Assembly (NCBI GenBank): GCA_907164885.2
Contig: OU015496.1
Coordinates: 165,990,441 to 166,054,440, forward strand
DNA length: 64,000 bases
Reading direction: 5' to 3'
From: Dolomedes plantarius
Taxonomy: Eukaryota; Arthropoda; Arachnida; Araneae; Dolomedidae
Shown here: one piece after another, positions 1-9,530 of the stretch
Layout: every line of letters starts with the position of its first letter
How positions within the stretch are numbered: the stretch's first letter is position 1
Program-made: the position numbers and the translations under genes
Notes under the pieces: generated by a model
The model's database searches: none
The model's input: the letters and a program-made list of their open reading frames with translations, nothing else
Told to the model about the DNA's origin: nothing

Positions 1-867
1 ATAATGTAAACGACATACACACGGGGAAATGCGGGTGATATCATCAGTTGGCAACGTGCACAAAAGGGAAAATTAAGACCATCAGCTTAAGTACCTGTCC
101 GACTAAACAATAAACAGGTTAACGATTAGAAAATCTGTAGCAAATGAAAAGGTGTTTTCCGTAAGCTCAAGTATTCTTTATTATACTCCTGATAATGGTC
201 ACTTTTAATTGAAGCATAGCAGAGATAGACATCCAAAGTTCAAAATTTTTTTCGCGTAACTAGGGGTTCAAGATTATAAAGCACTCATTTTTACTCAAAA
301 CCTTGCACAAATACAGATAAAAATACGAAAATTTCCCAATTAAGAATCAATTTTTTTAAGAGGGTTAATAGGTGAAGTTGAAAGCATCGCCTAGTGGTTA
401 TCGGAAAGTTCACCAGTTCGCCTATCAATGAAATTATTCAGTTGCCTTCCCCAGCCCACAAAGATCTTTTTAACACATTCCTAGCTTATGAAAATTTTAG
501 AGCTCAATTAGATCGAATTCCGAAAACAATTAAACGAAAAGGATAGCTTGAAATAATTCATTATTCTTTTGCACAGAAAGTGGGCAATTATTTAAGTTTT
601 ATAGTTGTATTAAAAATTTATAAACATGGTGCACTGTGTTCTATGTTACGTCTTATCAGAAAGCACATAACGGGAATACCTAAGTTCATGTGTGATATTA
701 AATACTCAGAAAATTTACGAATTTTTTAATGATAAAATGAATTCGTGTATTGTTTTACTGCAAAATTAATTATATTTATTAAAAGTCTAATTTAGAGTAT
801 AACATTTTAAGGCCATTTTTAATATTTTTAAGCCATGCACTGACTTCTACGCGGACTGTATTATTCA
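1..867. other. Unassigned AT-rich DNA
   Basis: I see no coding region, inverted ends or recognisable repeat here. The sequence is AT-rich with short homopolymer runs. Confidence 0.5.
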
Positions 868-1408
868 TTGCTTGACAGCTGCTGCGAAACGGTTCGGAAT
901 CATTACTATCGGACAAAGAAAAAGCCCTTTCCAATTCTCCCCCCCCCCCCTCTTAAACTGCCTGTGTGTAAATCGAAAAATAAACAAGATTATTTCATTA
1001 TTTGGACTAGTTTTGATGTATGCAAAGTTCACCAGCACCTTCAGACTTATTTCCTAATTGCGCAACGTCTCTGTCTGATGGAGTCAGACGATCAAAATTG
1101 GGCGTCATAGTACTCTTGCTTAAGAACTATTAAAAAAATAAATAAATAAATAAATAAATCCCTCCAAATCACGTTCATGCGACTGTCATGTTCTTTTCCT
1201 CTGTCCATTACAAACACATACTATTATTATTACAAAAGAGAAATGTTTTAAAAAATAGAATTACCTCACTGAAATTTAGAAACAATATCTTCCCTTGTTT
1301 GGCAAAACACCAGTGGAGATCGACAATTGAGATTCATCCAAAAACGTATGTGTTTGTGTATTCAGTACCGTTCCCAATGGTAATGATTTGATAATCCCCC
1401 CCCCCCCC

Positions 1409-1452
<44 letters not shown>

Positions 1453-1560
1453 CTGAGGCGGCCAGTTTTTTTACTGTTAATTCTTTAGTCGTTGGCCATC
1501 CGTCAGCATAGTTTGGTCGGTCTCTTTTTAACCCCCCCCCCCTCTCCTTCTTCAAACATT
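868..1560. repeat. Low-complexity block: poly-C, (AAAT)n and a C-run joined to a long A-run
   Basis: There is a C tract near 941-951, an (AAAT)n run near 1130-1160, and a C run at about 1397-1409 followed directly by roughly 40 A. A further C tract lies near 1533. Open frames crossing these runs are low-complexity and are not called as genes. The C-then-A junction could be the tail of an inserted repeat, but I see no body or target duplication for one. Confidence 0.6.
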
Positions 1561-1568
1561 CCTTGGGT

Positions 1569-2312
1569 TCAGGTTAAGAATAGTTCACATATAACGTATG
1601 ATATAAACATACAGTTTCGAAATTCAATGTACTCCCCTCTTCGGAAGAAAACATAGCTTGCCTCAGGGGAACCACATGGGTCTCTAATTCGAGAAACTCT
1701 ACTATCTGTATCTCGGCTTCGAGACCTTGGCAATGACAACCTTGCCGCGAAATAAACCGATTTCGGCCCCGCAACAGGGTCATCCGACGTCCGAGTGCGG
1801 CCCTTGCCACAGAGAAATAGCGGGCCCTTCTTTCCCCTTCCGGCCCGTCCTTTTTGAAGAAACGAGGTCACACGATAAAGCACAGAGCGACGAGGATCAG
1901 AGGAACCACGCACTACTTGCATATTTCTGTAAACTTCGCCGAAAGGGCGATTCGTTAGACCCGCTTGGTAACCCTGCTCGGAGAGGCCGTGCCATCTGGT
2001 GCGAAAAGGCAGGTGACCGGACGATGAACACAGAGCGAGTAAAGCGATGCACAGAAACCGAAACGGGGCGATGATCCCTTCGTGCGCGGTGGTTGACGCA
2101 AAAGATCGAGCCTTCACACTAACTCCATTCTCTGTGCTTTCGACACACACACATTCAACAGTAATAACTTGTGACCATAGAAACAACCACACGATCATCA
2201 TTTCGTGATAAACTGTGCGTTTATTTTCTCGTTTGATCTGCCTCGACAGGGATTGTTCTCGGGAAGACTTTTGAGTAGAAAGAGAAAGAATTTCTGGGTA
2301 CTGTTGTCTCAC
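1569..2312 (-). CDS. Hypothetical 247-codon open frame, probably not a gene
   Basis: This is an unusually long open frame for such AT-rich DNA. It is GC-richer than its surroundings (about 1620-2130), which by itself lowers stop-codon frequency. The translation is rich in Ser and Arg and I recognise no domain. A hydrophobic stretch (MMIVWLFLWSQVITVECVCV, residues about 38-57) could mimic a signal anchor. The last third (1620-1800) matches a non-coding repeat segment at 2650-2830, so that part is probably repeat-derived. No splice sites, promoter or homologue support a gene. Confidence 0.12.
   Translation of the reverse strand: MRQQYPEILSLSTQKSSREQSLSRQIKRENKRTVYHEMMIVWLFLWSQVITVECVCVESTENGVSVKARSFASTTAHEGIIAPFRFLCIALLALCSSSGHLPFRTRWHGLSEQGYQAGLTNRPFGEVYRNMQVVRGSSDPRRSVLYRVTSFLQKGRAGRGKKGPLFLCGKGRTRTSDDPVAGPKSVYFAARLSLPRSRSRDTDSRVSRIRDPCGSPEASYVFFRRGEYIEFRNCMFISYVICELFLT
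1622..1810 (-). repeat. Dispersed repeat segment, copy 1
   Basis: This segment shares several blocks in the same order with 2650-2832, including CCTTGGCAATGA, GGGAACCACATGG, TCTAATTCG and TAGCTTG. The two copies lie about 1 kb apart in the same orientation and are clearly diverged. I do not recognise the family. It may be a piece of an unclassified interspersed repeat, or a local duplication that later diverged. Confidence 0.5.
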
Positions 2313-2649
2313 TAACTATCAATCTCATTAATTAGCCGTTGAAATACAGCGGAGGTTCTTCCTGTATGCACGCAGTTTCAAATATGTCAAAAAAACTCCA
2401 GTCTGTAAAACTAAGATCTATCCTAACGCACAGGTGCTGGTTTATCTAGAACTTCCCAATGGGGAATGATTCGAAAATTTTTACCTCTCTCCCCCCGATA
2501 AAATAACTTAAGTGGTCATTTTTCACTTTTTTTTTCTAATGATTCTATAATCATTACACCCATAGGTCAGCAAATTGTGTCTTAAACCAGCCCCATACCA
2601 TCCTAATAAATTCCTTAGGATCGGGTTTGGAATATCCCTCATGTATAAG

Positions 2650-2832
2650 GCATACATAAAATCAAGAAATGTATAGTACTTCCTCTTCAGGAGATACCTA
2701 GCTTGTCTCAGGACCTACTCTAGGGAACCACATGGCCCTCTAATTCGCGAAACACAACTAAACCTTTCGCGACTTTGTAACCTTGGCAATGAAAAAATTT
2801 GCCTCGAAATCCTCATTTTCAGCCCTCGATAT
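2650..2832 (-). repeat. Dispersed repeat segment, copy 2
   Basis: This is the diverged partner of 1622-1810, with the same blocks in the same order and more AT drift. The DNA between the copies and up to 2976 shows no gene and no inverted ends. Confidence 0.5.
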
Positions 2833-2976
2833 TAAAAGATTAGATAAAAAATTCTTAATTTTTAACGTTCAATTTTCCCCGGCGCTTACTCCTGCAATTA
2901 GAAATTAAGAATCGTCTCATAAGTCTGAAACTGGGTCACATTCTAAACATAATGATTAGTCTTCAATAATGCTTTG

Positions 2977-3150
2977 GCCAGTTGATGGCCGAATGGCTAG
3001 GGCGCTGGCATTCGGTACAGATCCTGTGGGTTCGAATCCTACTATTGGCATGGATGTTTGTAGCCGTTCGGAATCAGCTTTAAACTGTAGGTCCCGGTCT
3101 AATTAGCCCTCGTGTAGCAAAAGTTGACCGTAGCACTCCAAACCAAAACC
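2977..3150 (+). mobile_element. tRNA-derived SINE with a 12 bp target-site duplication
   Basis: The 174 bp unit is flanked by the perfect direct repeat AATAATGCTTTG at 2965-2976 and 3151-3162, the mark of target-primed insertion. Its head looks like a tRNA gene: an A-box-like segment (TGGCCGAATGGCTAGGGCGC) followed by a canonical B-box (GGTTCGAATCC), so it would be transcribed by RNA polymerase III. The body after about 3050 is unrelated to tRNA and ends in an A/C-rich tail (CCAAACCAAAACC). It has no coding capacity and depends on a LINE in trans. The exact duplication suggests a fairly recent insertion. Confidence 0.85.
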
Positions 3151-3544
3151 AATAATGCTTTGATTGTGACATAAATACTTTAATAATTCTATTAAAAGAC
3201 GGAAATACTCTAGTATCTCTTTAACTGACAGAACAACTCCAAGTCTAAAACTAAAGATATACTTAATAATTCTTTTAACTAAACAGCGCATCCACCGACC
3301 TAAAAAAAAAGACCCTGAAACATGTTAGATAAACATACATCCCCGCCAACCTGCCCCAAGAAATGAAAACTTTACCTTCACAAACAGGAAAACCTTCTCC
3401 AGAAAGTTATTCTAGTTGCGCCATTGTTTTAACTGACAATACTTCATTAATTCTTTATTTATCTGAAATAAAGTCCTTTCGAAGTTAATGAGCATTTTTA
3501 ACTACAAGTATATTTACCTGAAAAATACATTCCTGTTGTTGTTG

Positions 3545-3882
3545 TTTCTAATGCCCCTTGGCCAGAAGTATTCCAAACCAGATGCATATAGGCTAGGGGG
3601 GTAAGGGGTGCGGCTCCGGTTTATAAAGGCACCACAAGGGTCGGAGTCTTATTTAGCCAGGTGTTACCACAATTTGGACCAAGCATCCCCAGGGGCGACA
3701 TCTGGGTGATCGTACCTTCCCCCACTCTGTCTGACTTCATAGAGGAACTTTCCAGTCTACGGATTCAACGTACCCGTATCCGGCCTAGACACGGAGGTAT
3801 TCATTGGCGTTTATCGGGATTCGATCCGAGCACCCTCAGCACCGAAAGCAGACGCGCTACCAACGTGCCCCCCCCCCCCCCA
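3545..3882 (-). mobile_element. tRNA-derived SINE, minus strand
   Basis: Read on the minus strand, the unit starts next to a C/G homopolymer near 3882. It carries an A-box-like segment (TGGTAGCGCGTCTGC) and a B-box (GGATCGAATCC), then a GC-richer body of about 250 bp. It ends at the left with a simple (GTT)n tract near 3537-3552. The tRNA-like head, unrelated body and simple-repeat tail fit a SINE unlike the one at 2977-3150. I could not find a clear target duplication, perhaps because the poly-C run has eroded it. An open frame at 3661-3888 is a by-product of its GC content. Confidence 0.7.
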
Positions 3883-4656
3883 ACTTAACTTGAAATAAAT
3901 TAAAATGTTAATAGAAGTTCAGTTAAAATCAGAAAATTGTAGAAAACTTTTAAGAAATAAATAATCCCACAGAGATAGATAAAAATAATACGAATATAGA
4001 CAAAAAACAAACAGAAATCAAGCACTCTGGGCATCCACGCACCAACGGCAAGATTCTGTTAAGTGCCGGAACTGAACCATAAAACAACATAGAGGTAACC
4101 GACAGGTCTCGTCATCAGGGAGCCTAACCATATCAGTTACCTCAAGGGGAACTTTCTGAATAGGATGCAGGTAAGCCCCAAAAACATCCCAAGGCCCCGA
4201 GTCCCCCAAGGAAGCAATAAGTCAAAAAGAAAAATGAAAAGACAAACACAACTTACAGTATGGGCTCAACGCACCATACATGCAAGCACACAAATAATCC
4301 TAATGCAAAGTAAAAGATGCATACATACCCCAATTCCGTGAGTGACGGTTATGGCGAAACAGTGATTTAGCAGTCTATGCTTGAATTTTAATTTTTGTTC
4401 ATTTCTATTGTTTATATTTTACAAACTTTTAAGAAAGTTGTTTTTTTCCCCGCCTTTTCAAACTGTGAAACTGAACATTCCGATTATGTCTTTAGCCTTA
4501 ACATAGTTTTTAACAGCGATATGATCCATAACAAAAGTTCGATGCTATATTTTTTTTTCTCATTTTGTTTATATTATATTTATTTTTCTCGTTGTATAAC
4601 TTTTGAATACTACTCAAACATCAATTCTATTGTTATTCAATTTCAAAAAATCACAA
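3883..4656. other. Unassigned AT-rich DNA
   Basis: Nothing recognisable apart from short T-rich runs. It separates the SINE from the left end of the Tc1-like element. Confidence 0.5.
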
Positions 4657-4835
4657 TACACTAGTTATCAAAAATTAAGGAAAAATCACAAAAAGAGGGA
4701 TAACACGTTCAAAACTAGGCCTATCTGTTTAAAATTTGAATATACTGTTAAGTAAAAGGTGCTGAACAATACTACACTATGCAAAATAGTGGCGCTGCAG
4801 TCGGAATACGTCATTTGTGAAGAGCATAAAAGTGC

Positions 4836-5946
4836 ATGTCTCAGAGCAAGGCGGCAATTGTATCTGCGAGGCTGAGATTAGACATCTGGCATAGCCAAAT
4901 TGTAACAATGACCTCCAGGCATCATTTGACCGAAGAACTGCGATGGCGAGCTATTGGGAGACTAGAGACAGGACAGAGTCAGACAGAAATGGCCAGATGG
5001 CTAAATGTGAGACCGTCTGTGGTTCATAGACTTTGGCAACAATTTCTAACCACGGATTCGGCATCCAAGAGGTTCAGCCAAGGACGGCCATACGCTACGA
5101 CGAGTGCCGATGACCGATATTTGTCATTATGCGCACGAAGGAACAGAACCGCAACTGTCTGCAAGCTCCGTTTGCAGATCCTCCCTCGCTGCAACCTCTG
5201 GAAGGTTGGTATCAACGTCAACCGTGCGTAGAAGGCTTCACGAAGGTGGTCTTTTTGCGAAATGACCAGCCATTTGCGTCACGCTCACGTCACGCCATAG
5301 GCGGGAACGTTTGCAGTTTATACGTCAACATGTTCACTGGACGCGTGATCAATGGAGGGCTGTTCTCTTTACGGATGAGTCCAGGTTTAGCCTCCAAAGC
5401 GATAGTAGGCGTATTTTGATTTGGAGAGAACCTGGAGCTCGTTTTCATCCATCACACATCCGTGAAAGAGATGCATACGGATCAGGCAGTGTCTGTGTTT
5501 GGGGTGGTATCTCTTTGGGTGGACGCACAGACCTCCAGGTCTTTACCCATGGAAATGTGAATGTTTACACCTATAGTGATGACATCCTTGATGCTTATGT
5601 GCGCCCTTATGCCGGGGCAATAGGTGATGCTTTCGTGCTACAGGACGTTAACACGAGACCGCACAGGGCTCGCATCGTGGATGCTTATCTTGAGCAGGAA
5701 ACAATTCAGCGCATGGAGTGGCCAGCTCGATCACCGGACCTGAAATCTATCGGGCTTGTTTGCGACGCTTTAGGACGACGTATAGCTGCTCCCAATCCTC
5801 CTCCTAGGACCCTAGCGACGCTTTCAACTGATTTGCAAGAGCAATAGCTCTCACTTCCTACCGAACTCATAGACCGCATAATTGACAGCATCACACATCG
5901 GTGTATGTGCTGTATTGCTTCTCGGGGGGATCATACGCCATATTAA
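4836..5946 (+). pseudogene. Tc1-like transposase (DD34E type), frameshifted and catalytically altered
   Basis: The enzyme family cuts and inserts the element at TA sites. The N-terminus has the paired helix-turn-helix typical of the family (HLTEELRWRAIGRLETGQSQ, then WLNVRPSVVHRLWQQF). The middle is broken by at least two frameshifts around 5170-5310. The C-terminal part resumes at the first catalytic Asp (LFTDESRF) and runs through VWGGISLGGRTDL. Two expected catalytic residues look lost. The block usually read QDDN is QDVN here, and the glutamate expected after SPDL is glycine (SPDLKSIGLV). The last residues read about SRGDHTPY before the stop. Either ATG, 4836 or 4908, could be the original start; the second directly precedes the helix-turn-helix. 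The Tc1 type is one I associate with spider genomes (recall, not a search). Confidence 0.9.
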
Positions 5947-6022
5947 AGGTACTTTCCCTATACCAAACTGACACATCCGATTTGTTCATTGTATACATAT
6001 GCTAGTTTCTATAACACCATAA

Positions 6023-6212
6023 GGGCCTGTTCACATAGGAGTCCGTTGCGTTGCGTTGCGTTAAGGAAAAGATGACGTTGAGACGAAAATAAACCAATCA
6101 TATGCCTCCAAACGATTAGCAATGAAATTTTTAACGCCTATGATTGGTTTATTTTCGTCTCAACGTCATCTTTTCCTTAACGCAACGCACGGACTCCTAT
6201 GTGAACAGGCCC
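6023..6212. mobile_element. Harbinger/PIF-type MITE, copy 1, nested in the Tc1 element
   Basis: The 190 bp unit starts GGGCCTGTTCACATAGGAGT and ends in its reverse complement, flanked by perfect TAA duplications (6020-6022, 6213-6215). Both features fit PIF/Harbinger or ISL2EU. The arms are complementary for most of their length, so single-stranded it would fold into a long hairpin. No coding capacity. It lies in the 3' non-coding part of the Tc1 element and is therefore younger than it. Confidence 0.88.
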
Positions 6213-6439
6213 TAATTGTCTGGCGATTTCTTTTTATGCTATTTTACACCTACCTATGTGTTGTATAAGGTGTATAAGTTTTATTAAATTTTACGCGTAA
6301 CTTTTTGAGTAATCGCTATTTTTGTGACTTTTCCTTAATTTTTGATAACCAGTGTATTTCATATTTTAAGGACCGTCCGGTAGTCAATGCGCTCAGAAGG
6401 GCCTTAACTGATTTTGATTCGTATGCTCAGAGACCTATG

Positions 6440-6579
6440 CCTCGTTCACATTGCGTCCGTCACCATCAGCTTTACTCACATTGAAATATTTAGAACTAAC
6501 CTCAATCCTTAACAGGATCGTGGCTAATCGTTTGGAGGTCTGTGACTGGTTAAAAATATTTCGATGCGAGCAAAGCTAA
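6440..6579. repeat. Fragment related to the Harbinger-type MITE family
   Basis: Blocks such as GCTAATCGTTTGGAGGT, followed by a GACTGGTTAAAAATATTT stretch, match the interior of MITE copy 4 (31150-31322). The left part contains degraded GTTCACAT-like termini. It ends where copy 2 begins, so it is either an older broken copy or half of a compound insertion. Confidence 0.5.
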
Positions 6580-6759
6580 GGGCCTGTTCACATAAGAGTC
6601 CGGTAGAGGAAGCGTTTAAGTATTGAAATATATTTAACCAATGACAAACCTCCAAACGATTCGCAACGAAATTTTTAACGCCTATGATTGGTTTATTTCT
6701 GTCTCAGCGTGATCTTTCCTTTTACGCTTACGCTAACGGACTGTAATGTGAACAGGCCT
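6580..6759. mobile_element. Harbinger/PIF-type MITE, copy 2
   Basis: Begins GGGCCTGTTCACATAAGAGT after a TAA and ends near 6759 in a degraded complement (GTGAACAGGCC). The interior shares the ACCTCCAAACGATTNGCAA and CCTATGATTGGTTTATTT blocks with the other copies. The right target duplication has drifted. It is closer to copy 4 than to copy 1. Confidence 0.75.
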
Positions 6760-6990
6760 TTAGTGCGTTTTCTGCTGATTGTGGTAAAATTTAGTGACGT
6801 GAGTGATGTATTGAATCAGCTGAAATTTTCCTGTAATCATACGGACAACGCAATGGGTCCACTAAATGTGATACCACAATTTGTAAGGCCAGAGTAAAAA
6901 AATAACAAAAATATTCGATAAGACATATCTGAGAGAAAAGTGACGTACAAATATTTGTAATTTTTTTTACCTTCGCCTCTTTAAAGATAT

Positions 6991-7131
6991 GGGCCTGTTC
7001 ACATAGGAGTCCGTTGCGTTGCGTTAAGGAAAAGATGACGTTGAGACGAAAATAAACCAATCATAGGCGTTAAAAATGTCATTGCTAATCGTTTGGAGGC
7101 ATACGCAACGGACTCCTATGTGAACAGGCCC
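6991..7131. mobile_element. Harbinger/PIF-type MITE, copy 3 (shorter variant)
   Basis: Terminal blocks GGGCCTGTTCACATAGGAGT and its reverse complement are both intact. The 141 bp length is shorter than the other copies because the second half of the hairpin is missing. The flanking TAT and TTA do not form an exact duplication, so one side has mutated. Confidence 0.78.
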
Positions 7132-7597
7132 TTAACAGTTGTTATCGCGACAATATAGTTGTAATGACAGTGTATAACATACAGTTATAATGACACGCGT
7201 AAGTGTTACAAAACATTTTGTGTATTCTTGTCGAAATTTATAAAGTTATCATTCCGAAACTGGACCACTTTTTATAATGGCTAAGGTCTACTCCAGCAAG
7301 AAATTAATAAAGAAATCTAATTTTCTTTTAGTGTACCAATAAAGTATCGTGTTCCGAGGCTGTCTCGCCAATTTTTCCCCACCTAGCTCGATTCTGTGCA
7401 ATGGCCCTCCATCGGTTCACTCAAATTGTTCTTAGGTCCTTTTCTACCTCATCCAACCATCTGGTTGGGGGTCTTAATTTGAACCCTAAATTTGAAAAGG
7501 TGACTTTTTTTGTGGGAAACGTGTCATCATATCTAAATATGTGGTCTAGCCACCTAATGCGAGATGCTTTTGCCACCTTTAAGATGTCGGGTTCGCC

Positions 7598-8677
7598 CTA
7601 CTTTTTATATATTTCGTGATTATAGGCGATTCTCCAAACGTTGTTTAGCATAATTGGTCCAAAAATCTTCCTCAAAATTTTTCTTTCACAAATCAATAAA
7701 CGATCTTCTGCCCTGTTCAGGGCCCAGCATTCACTCCCGTATAAGACAACAGGTCTTATCAGGGTCTTATATAGACTTATTTTTGTTTTAATGCTGATGA
7801 ATTTGGATTTTAGTTGGTTTCTAAGGCCATAGAAACATCTATTAGCCATGGCTAGTCTGTTTTTAATTTCAATTTTTAGGTCATTGCAGCTTGAGATCAT
7901 TGTGCCCAGGTATTTAAATTGCTTTACATTCTCAAATGTGTAGTTATTGATCTCCAGAGGGGCTGTATCTATTTTTTTATTTGTTGCAATCATAAATTTA
8001 GTTTTATCCTCATTGATGGTTAGACCCATCTTTCCCGCTGCATTCTCAAGTGAAACGAAAGCCTCAACGACAGCTTCTCTAGTTCGCCCAATGATATCAA
8101 TATCATCGGCAAAAGCAAGCAATTGGATTGTTCTCTGTAGAATGGTTCCGCCAGTATTTATCTCAAAATCCCTTATAGCCTTTTCTAGAACCAAGTTAAA
8201 CAAAAGGCATGAGAGGGAGTCTCCCTGCCGCAAGCCCCTTTCTGTATAGAAAGGCTCCAAGAGACTTGACATAATTTTAACTCTGCATTTTACTTTCTTA
8301 AGAGTCATTCCAGTAAGACTTATCAGTTTCGTTGGTATACTGAATTCCCTCATGGCTTCGAGTAAGTTTTCTCTGTTGATGCTGTCATATGCAGACTTAA
8401 AATCGATGAAAAGATGATAGGTATCAATGTTATATTTTTTTGTTCTTTCCAGAATTTGTCTAATTGAGTGTATTTGATTTGTTGTTGTTTTGCCTATTTG
8501 GAAACCACATTGGTAGTTGCCAATAACTTTGGAGGTGTATGAAGGTAATCGCTTGTAAAGAATGTTGGAGAAGATTTTATATGCTGTATTCAATAAGGTG
8601 ATTCCCCTAAAATTACAACATTCCAGCTTGTCTCCCTTTTTTATAAATAGGACAGATAGACCCTTCTTCCCACCCAC
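7598..8677 (-). pseudogene. LINE reverse transcriptase, catalytic part
   Basis: A 359-codon open piece of a non-LTR reverse transcriptase, which would copy the element RNA at a nicked chromosomal target. Visible motifs, in order: NFRGITLLNTAYKIFSN (fingers), LFIDFKSAYDSINRE with the first catalytic Asp, GLRQGDSLSCLLFN, the FADDIDIIGR catalytic pair at about residue 195, FKYLGTMI, and the thumb/connection region ending KILRKIFGP. The catalytic aspartates are present, so the polymerase core has not lost its active site. Upstream it joins 8794-9369 after a frame break around 8690-8790. Downstream homology carries on past the stop at 7598. Confidence 0.9.
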
Positions 8678-8793
8678 TGGGCATTCGTTTCTGTGTCTAG
8701 ATACAACAAATAAGTTTATGGATTGCTTTAATTAGTTTGGTTTCATTGATGTTTATGAGCTCAGCTTTAATACCGTCTGGTCCAGCAGATTTA

Positions 8794-9369
8794 TTATGAT
8801 TTAGTTTTTTTGATTGCCAGCTCAACATCATAAAGAGTTGGTGGGTTATGCTCTATTCCCTCACTTTCACCGTTTAAGGTAGACCGTACATTATGTGTAA
8901 CTATTTCTTCTTCATTATTTCTACCCTTAAGAAGAGTTTTAAAATGTTCACGCCATCTAATCAGAACCTCTTCCATATCTCTTGTAATTTCTCCATTTTC
9001 CCTACTGCAGGCTATGGTTCTAGGATTGAAGTCCGCTCTTACGCTATTTGCCAGTTGATAGAACTTTCTAGCTTCCTTTTGTGTCTTAAGACTTTCAATA
9101 TTTAGGTATAGATCATCTAGGTATAATCGTTTTTTCTTCCTATGTGTCCTTTTCTCTTCCCTTCTTAGACATTTATACCTTTCCTCTGCATCTCTGGTGT
9201 AATGCTTCTGTATCATCAGTTTATATGCCTCATTCTTCCTCTCCGTTATCAGACAGTATTCTTCATCAAACCATTGGCTTCCTCTCTTCGCTTGGCACTC
9301 TGATATTGTTTCCTCGGAAGCTTCATTGATGATTTGTTTTAGATTATGCCAAGCATTTTCTATAAGCAA
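8794..9369 (-). pseudogene. LINE ORF2, region between endonuclease and reverse transcriptase
   Basis: This 191-codon frame precedes the reverse transcriptase on the same strand. It is highly charged (Lys, Arg, Glu) and has the WFDEEY and IRWREHFKTLL blocks common in the linker before the fingers domain. After its nominal end the homology continues in another frame as a KSAGPDGIKAELI motif, so the two frames are parts of one broken ORF2. Residual coding similarity continues upstream to about 9530. Confidence 0.75.
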
Positions 9370-9530
9370 AGTTTACTCATTAGATATGATTTTGTCATGT
9401 AGCTCTTTTTTATACTTTCTACATATCTCAGCTCTCTTCAATTGTTCCAATATCAATTCTTTTAGAGCTTTGTTCTCTCTTTTTATAGAAAGATCTATTG
9501 ATCTTATGACGCAGTTTTATTATTAGGCTT

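Larger units (their letters stand above)
4659..6354 (+). mobile_element. Tc1-like DNA transposon with intact ends (1.7 kb including a nested MITE)
   Basis: The terminal inverted repeats begin CACTAGTTATCAAAAATTAA on the left and, in reverse complement, CACTGGTTATCAAAAATTAA on the right. They match over about 35 bp with few differences. TA dinucleotides flank both ends (4657-4658, 6355-6356), the target duplication of the Tc1/mariner superfamily. The interior holds one transposase pseudogene and, near the right end, a 190 bp Harbinger-type MITE (6023-6212). Without the MITE the element would be about 1.5 kb, which is normal for this group. Confidence 0.93.
7335..9530 (-). mobile_element. Non-LTR retrotransposon (LINE), 5'-truncated
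   Basis: Reverse transcriptase and C-terminal coding sequence of a non-LTR element run across this span on the minus strand. No endonuclease domain is seen upstream (above 9530), so the copy is 5'-truncated, as is usual for LINEs. The reading frame is broken in several places. The conserved post-RT segment (IRWLDHI, then FKLRPPTRWLDEVEKD, about 7400-7600) continues to about 7335. I cannot place the clade with confidence. Confidence 0.85.

Noticed and set aside
370..415. tRNA-like GCCTAGTGGTTATCGG followed by AGTTCGCC
   Set aside because: The spacing and acceptor stem do not fit a tRNA, and no SINE body or duplication is visible.
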